NCBI GenBank assembly: GCA_030604135.1 | Contig: JAUVWL010000030.1 | Location: forward strand, 1-39,226 | Direction of reading: 5' to 3' | DNA: 39,226 nt | DNA from: Burkholderiales bacterium | Lineage (GTDB): Bacteria; Pseudomonadota; Gammaproteobacteria; Burkholderiales; Burkholderiaceae_C | In this document: positions 35,565-39,226 of the stretch, in pieces | Layout: each line of letters begins with the position of its first letter | Position numbering within the stretch: the stretch's first letter is position 1 | The notes under the pieces: model-generated | Database searches by the model: none | The model's input: the letters and a program-made list of their open reading frames with translations, nothing else | What the model was told of the DNA's origin: nothing | Translations under genes and position numbers: made by a program

Positions 35565-35858
35565 ATGGACGACACGCCGCACGCCCTGCCCGAGGCCCGC
35601 AAGGCTGAGCTGCTGCACCGCCTGCGCCGCGCCGAAGGCCAGGTGCGTGGCCTGCAGAAGCTGCTGGAGGAAGGCGCCGACTGCGCCAAGATCGCCCAGC
35701 AGCTGCTGGCCACCCGCCACGCGCTGGACAGCACCTATGTGCGGCTCAACCTGAGCGTGGCCGAGCAGGAAATCGCCCGCGAGCACCCGAGCGCCGAGGC
35801 CGCAGTGGTCGGTCAGGTGCTGGACCGACTGCAGGCGCGCCTGGGCCGGGCGCGCTGA
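35565..35858 (+). CDS. CsoR/RcnR/FrmR-family transcriptional repressor
   Basis: 97 residues, all-helical fold of the family (LLHRLRRAEGQVRGLQKLLE, then EGADCAKIAQQLLATRHALD). Cys40 corresponds to CsoR Cys36. Counting without gaps, the CsoR His61 and Cys65 positions are Val65 and Glu69, and the CstR second cysteine is also Glu69, so neither the copper trio nor the persulfide cysteine pair is present. It may sense through one cysteine across the dimer or tetramer. It is 18 bases after the SLAC1 gene. The operator-like palindrome at 29650-29663 suggests autoregulation of the whole block. Confidence 0.92.
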   Translation: MDDTPHALPEARKAELLHRLRRAEGQVRGLQKLLEEGADCAKIAQQLLATRHALDSTYVRLNLSVAEQEIAREHPSAEAAVVGQVLDRLQARLGRAR

Positions 35859-35946
35859 CGGAGGTACCGGAAGCCTTCTGTAACCCCGGGTCTTGAAGGC
35901 CTTTGGTATCCTGTAGGGCAAACTTGTCGAACACAGGCCCCACCCG

Positions 35947-36174
35947 ATGAAGCTTCTTTCCGCCCTGACTGTCCTGCTCGCCCTGACCGCCTGCGCTTCC
36001 TCCAAGCCCTACTGGGCCAAACCCAACGTCAGCTCCGACGACACCTACACCGAGCTGTCCGAGTGCCGCTACCAGGTTGGTCTGGCCAAAATCGCCAAGT
36101 CCGATCGCGAGGTGATGGTCGCCCACTGCATGCGCGGCAAGGGCTTCCGCCTGCTGGCCAACCAGTCCGAGTGA
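35947..36174 (+). CDS. Small lipoprotein
   Basis: 75 residues. Signal peptide and lipobox (LLSALTVLLALTACASSK, Cys at about 16). The mature part has two more cysteines (SECRYQ and AHCMRGKGFRLL), likely a disulfide; the MRGKGFRLL ending is common to short lipoproteins of Burkholderiales. Function unknown. It follows csoR by 88 bases and probably has its own promoter. Confidence 0.75.
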   Translation: MKLLSALTVLLALTACASSKPYWAKPNVSSDDTYTELSECRYQVGLAKIAKSDREVMVAHCMRGKGFRLLANQSE

Positions 36175-36257
36175 TGCCTGCGCGCCGGTGCCGGCGCGCC
36201 CATGCCCGACCGGCCGGAAGGGCGATCTTCTTTGGCGGCCCAAGCGGCTGATCCGTC

Positions 36258-37019
36258 GTGGACCCTCTGTTCTCTGCCCTGCTGCTGGTGGTGGCTGCCT
36301 TCGGCGCTGGCGTGCTCAACGCCGTGGCCGGAGGTGGCAGTTTCCTGACCTTTCCGGCGCTGGTTTTCACGGGTGTGCCGCCCATTGTGGCCAACGCCAC
36401 CAGCGCTCTGGCCGTGAGCCCCGGCTACCTGGGCAGCACCCTGGGCTTCCGGCCTGAGCTGCGCGCCCTGCCCATGGCGAGGCTGCGCCGCGAAATGGCG
36501 ATTGCCGCCGTCGGCGGGGTGGCGGGCGCGCTGCTGCTGCTGGTGACGCCGGCCAAGGTGTTTTCGGGCATCGTGCCCTGGCTGCTGCTGTTTGCCACCG
36601 TGCTGTTTGCCGCCGGCCCGGCCATTGCCCGCCGCGCCCAGGCTGGCAGCGCCGACGGCCCAGGCCTGGCGCGCTGGCGCGAACCCGGCCTGCTGGCCGT
36701 GGCCATCTACGGCGGTTACTTCAACGGTGGCCTGGGCATCCTGCTCATGGCCCTGTATACCCTGACCGGCGAAGGCCGAATCCATACCGTCAACGCCCTC
36801 AAGAACCTCAACTCGCTGGTGCTGTCCTGGCTGTCGGTGGCCGCCTTCGTCATTGCCGGCGCCATCGCCTGGAAAGAGGGCCTGCTGATGATGGTCGCTG
36901 CCACCGCAGGCGGCTTCTTCGGTGCCCGCTGGTCCAAGCGCCTGCCCGCCCAGGCCGTGCGCATCGGCGTCATCGTCACCGGGCTGGTGATGACGGCGCT
37001 GTTTTTCTGGCGGGGGTGA
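36258..37019 (+). CDS. TSUP family permease (TauE/SafE-like)
   Basis: 253 residues, about eight helices in two repeats: VVAAFGAGVLNAVAGGGSFL, TFPALVFTGVPPIVANATSA, then GYFNGGLGILLMALYTLTGE and ATAGGFFGARWSKRLPAQAV. The AGGGSFLTFPAL and NGGLG motifs are the repeat signatures. TSUP members export sulfite, sulfoacetate or other organosulfur anions. Start is GTG at 36258 (MDPLFSALLL); no good SD, and no ATG fits. It converges on the hydrolase gene twelve bases away. Confidence 0.9.
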   Translation: MDPLFSALLLVVAAFGAGVLNAVAGGGSFLTFPALVFTGVPPIVANATSALAVSPGYLGSTLGFRPELRALPMARLRREMAIAAVGGVAGALLLLVTPAKVFSGIVPWLLLFATVLFAAGPAIARRAQAGSADGPGLARWREPGLLAVAIYGGYFNGGLGILLMALYTLTGEGRIHTVNALKNLNSLVLSWLSVAAFVIAGAIAWKEGLLMMVAATAGGFFGARWSKRLPAQAVRIGVIVTGLVMTALFFWRG

Positions 37020-37031
37020 GCGGGATCTTTG

Positions 37032-38840
37032 TCAGGATGGTTGCAGACAGGCGGCGCGGGGATCTTCGATGTTGCAATCACCCCCAGTAGGAGGTTGTGG
37101 CGTGACCGAACACTGCGCCACTCTCCGTCTGTGGGCACGTTCCCTGACGGACCAAGCTTGGTAGCGCTCGTTTTCCCCGGTTATCCATGCGCTGTAGGCC
37201 GCGTCCCAAGCGGCGATGGCATTCAGGTTGCTGGTGGAAACTGACGAGTACACGAAGGGCTCCACGCTGGTTCGCACCGTGTCGGTTCTTCTAAACAAAA
37301 GGGTTTCGTCCAAAACGAAGCCATCGTTGCGACCGCTCCAAGGGCTGCGCCGGTAGCGCGTGATCTCTTCGGATGTGACTTCCCCATCAAGAAACGCAAC
37401 TGTGCGGGGGTAGGTATTGCTTGCCGAGTCGTAGCGCTGCGTGTACACGGAAAAAGATGGTCCCCAAGAAGCGTTGTTGAGCTGCCTAACTGTGCCTTCG
37501 GGTACCGGCCCCGAGTCGCGCAGGGCCCAAGGCGCGCCCCTGCCATAGGGGAACAACCTGGCCGGGTAATGGTTGTAGACACAGCTATTTCGTCTGCGTT
37601 TGGTACGCGTTTCTGTGCCGGACACCACCGTTTGTGAACGGGTGCAGATCAGTGAGCCGCTGATACCAGGGCCGGACGCGTGGGACGTGAAACGGGTTTC
37701 GTAACTGTCCCAGAATCCCCTGGGCTGCGAGCCCCAGCCGCCCGACCATCGCCCATGGCTTGCCGCAGGAAGACGGTGGTAGGTCCATCGCCCTCCGTCG
37801 CTGCTGGATTCACGCAGCTCTTCTAGCGCGTGACTCCTTGTCTCCACAAACGAAACGCTAGGTTGTGGGCGGGTACCGCCCTGCCACGGAAGACCCACAA
37901 ACGGCGGGTATGGCGCTGCCGCGTCATTGTTTGGCGACCGCAACTCTGCCAGTGCCTGCTCGACATGCCATCGAATGGCCGCCGACGTGCTTGGCACCAG
38001 CGGGTTGAGGTAGATCTCCAGCAGGCCATGACCCAGAAAGTCCCGCTGGCCGTTCAAGCCGGGCGGGCGGTGGGCATAGGGCAAGATGTTTTGTGTGTTC
38101 TGCAGTACAAACCCGGTCGTTCGCAAAAGGTTGATCACCACGTCCAGATTGGCCAGGGTGTAGTTACCTATCTGGCGCGGAGACGGTGGAGCCACATGCA
38201 CCACCCGGACCGACTCGGCACCCACGCGGGTCAGCGCATGGTCGTAGGCCTGGTTGACGAACAGGTTTCCTTGCGAATGGGCGAACAGCAGCAGGCCTTT
38301 GTCCATCGCCGCCGCGTGGTCTATCTGCTCCCGGTGCCGCTGTGAGACCGCTGCAGTACTCGGGTCGCCGGTGCCCTCCACCAGGCGGTTGGTCAGAAAG
38401 GCCTGAAAGGTTTGCACGATGCCACTGAGCACGTCACCCAGCGCCGGAACCGTTTCGGTGATGTGAGTCCACCAGCTTCCTCCCCCCTGCAAGGACGAGA
38501 AGAACAGCTCGAAGCGCTGGCTCAGCACCCCGTTGTGCTCCTGCAGGCGCTGCTCGAAGGTCTCCACAAAATCCGCCCAGCCTTCGGTGTCGTTGTAGTA
38601 CAGGGTGTAGCTGATGGGCTGGCCGTCGGGGGTGGTGTGGCCGTAGAGGCGTGGCAAGAAGAAATTGATCACATCCTGTGCGTCCTCTTCAAGTGTCTTC
38701 ACGCCATTGAAAAAACCGAATTCGATACCGGTACGTTCGCAGGTTTCTTGCGCATTCGCAGTAGTCCATGAAAGGTTCAGTAGCAAGGCAAGTGCTGTGA
38801 CCGAGAATGTACGGACCGCAAGGTGGGCTAGGTTATTCAC
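37032..38840 (-). CDS. Secreted serine hydrolase-like protein, alpha/beta-hydrolase fold suspected
   Basis: 602 residues. Signal peptide MNNLAHLAVRTFSVTALALL through ANA (cut near residue 30). A nucleophile elbow GLLLFAHSQGNLFVNQAYDH places Ser189 in AHSQG, the lipase/esterase GxSxG variant with Ala. Aspartate and histidine partners are not certain (HVAPPSP and FLGHGLLEIYLNPL are candidates). The C-terminal ~300 residues are rich in Trp, Arg, Ser and Tyr and match nothing I know; four or more cysteines lie there. Start is GTG at 38840, with the SD GGAGGG, overlapping the previous gene by eight bases. Lower GC than the neighbouring core genes suggests transfer. Confidence 0.65.
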   Translation of the reverse strand: MNNLAHLAVRTFSVTALALLLNLSWTTANAQETCERTGIEFGFFNGVKTLEEDAQDVINFFLPRLYGHTTPDGQPISYTLYYNDTEGWADFVETFEQRLQEHNGVLSQRFELFFSSLQGGGSWWTHITETVPALGDVLSGIVQTFQAFLTNRLVEGTGDPSTAAVSQRHREQIDHAAAMDKGLLLFAHSQGNLFVNQAYDHALTRVGAESVRVVHVAPPSPRQIGNYTLANLDVVINLLRTTGFVLQNTQNILPYAHRPPGLNGQRDFLGHGLLEIYLNPLVPSTSAAIRWHVEQALAELRSPNNDAAAPYPPFVGLPWQGGTRPQPSVSFVETRSHALEELRESSSDGGRWTYHRLPAASHGRWSGGWGSQPRGFWDSYETRFTSHASGPGISGSLICTRSQTVVSGTETRTKRRRNSCVYNHYPARLFPYGRGAPWALRDSGPVPEGTVRQLNNASWGPSFSVYTQRYDSASNTYPRTVAFLDGEVTSEEITRYRRSPWSGRNDGFVLDETLLFRRTDTVRTSVEPFVYSSVSTSNLNAIAAWDAAYSAWITGENERYQAWSVRERAHRRRVAQCSVTPQPPTGGDCNIEDPRAACLQPS

Positions 38841-39226
38841 AGACAGCGCCCTCCGGACGAACGGATATCGATCCGCTGCGAGCCTTGTTGTACGCCAGAT
38901 AGGCTTGTAGACGCTCCTTGGTGTTGGTTGTCATGGAGCGGATTTCTTCCCGCACTCGGGTGCCTTCGGGAGGTCCATCACCAAAAGAAAACACCTGGTG
39001 AAGACATGCGATTGCCTTCATGCTGCGCTCGGAAACCTGCTGCAAAGCGATATGGTCATGCGTGTCTACAAGCAGCATGGCCTGATGTACGCCCGCCATC
39101 TGCATCGCCGCCCGGTACTGCACCGGGTCGGTGTAGGTCTTGCGGATGTGGTCGGCGATGTCGTCGCGCACGCCGTCGCCGTCGGCATCGATTCCTTCGA
39201 TCATGGGTAGGCGTTCGAGCTGCGGC
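38833..39226 (-). CDS. Hypothetical protein with EF-hand-like DxDxDG loop, partial
   Basis: C-terminal 131 residues; the frame stays open to the window edge, so the true start lies outside. The ATG at 39204 is internal, because the residues before it (PQLERLP) continue a common motif in which LP...GIDADGDGVRDDI precedes a helical domain. DADGDGVRDD is a calcium-binding loop. Helices follow (IRKTYTDPVQYRAAMQMAGV). It overlaps the hydrolase start by eight bases (TAA inside the GTG region), so the two are translated as a pair. Function unknown. Confidence 0.7.
   Translation of the reverse strand, partial: PQLERLPMIEGIDADGDGVRDDIADHIRKTYTDPVQYRAAMQMAGVHQAMLLVDTHDHIALQQVSERSMKAIACLHQVFSFGDGPPEGTRVREEIRSMTTNTKERLQAYLAYNKARSGSISVRPEGAVCE

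Noticed and set aside
29698..35858. Copper (Cus-type) efflux operon
   Set aside because: No CusA-type methionine triad, no CusF or CopA-like gene, and the CsoR-family protein lacks the copper ligands.
36258..37019. TSUP permease as part of the CsoR-controlled operon
   Set aside because: About 400 bases and a separate lipoprotein gene lie between, so co-transcription is not shown; only proximity is noted.

Overview
The window is a GC-rich chromosomal segment that reads like a betaproteobacterium of the Burkholderiales, probably family Comamonadaceae (Hydrogenophaga/Acidovorax-like). The grounds are a split-type MetH lacking the homocysteine domain behind an SAH riboswitch, a glnK-amtB-amtB cluster, glcE-glcF, a prkA-yeaH-spoVR operon, and short GC-rich REP-like elements between genes. 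The genus is an inference. Nearly all of the DNA is ordinary core genome. The two ends (about 1-780 and 37,030-39,226) are visibly less GC-rich and look accessory.

Layout. 1-780: AT-richer stretch with a 5'-truncated DUF2075 helicase remnant. 782-4183: secreted PQQ-type sugar dehydrogenase, a small membrane protein, a 72-residue protein and a NifA-like sigma-54 activator. 4250-7114: SAH riboswitch plus metH (pterin, B12 and activation modules only). 7157-10444: two small exported proteins whose genes overlap, a zinc-ribbon membrane protein, and the ComM/YifB AAA+ protein. 10509-13991: nitrogen block with an NtrC-type site, a -24/-12 promoter, glnK and two amtB genes separated by a terminator-like hairpin. 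14098-16537: glcE-glcF of glycolate oxidase, with no glcD in the window. 16669-17511: an unusual LrgA-LrgB fusion. 17518-22365: spoVR, yeaH and prkA on the minus strand (transcribed prkA-yeaH-spoVR). 22586-24056: EamA transporter divergent from an Lrp/AsnC regulator. 24059-24341: an 85-bp tandem repeat and a REP pair. 24379-28402: glutathione peroxidase, a protein with two degenerate receiver-like halves, a 507-bp gap with a 21-bp palindrome, then a two-gene unit (ISL3-transposase-like DNA-binding protein plus a DUF6976-like protein). 28501-29628: alr. 29647-35858: a promoter with an embedded CsoR-type operator, RND adaptor and pump, DUF2892 protein, SLAC1/TDT channel and a CsoR-family repressor. 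35947-37019: a small lipoprotein and a TSUP permease. 37032-39226: a secreted serine hydrolase and an overlapping upstream gene that leaves the window.

How they work together. The nitrogen block has the parts of an NtrC/RpoN-controlled ammonium-scavenging operon. The metH leader senses S-adenosylhomocysteine. The RND-DUF2892-SLAC1-CsoR block looks like a self-regulated efflux locus: the repressor gene is last and its likely operator lies in the spacer of the first gene's promoter. DUF2892, SLAC1 and TSUP neighbours hint at sulfur or anion stress, but the substrate is unknown. The most novel candidate is the 26516-28402 unit: a transposase-derived DNA-binding protein that has lost its zinc cysteines and catalytic domain, coupled to a conserved protein of unknown function, behind a perfect palindrome.
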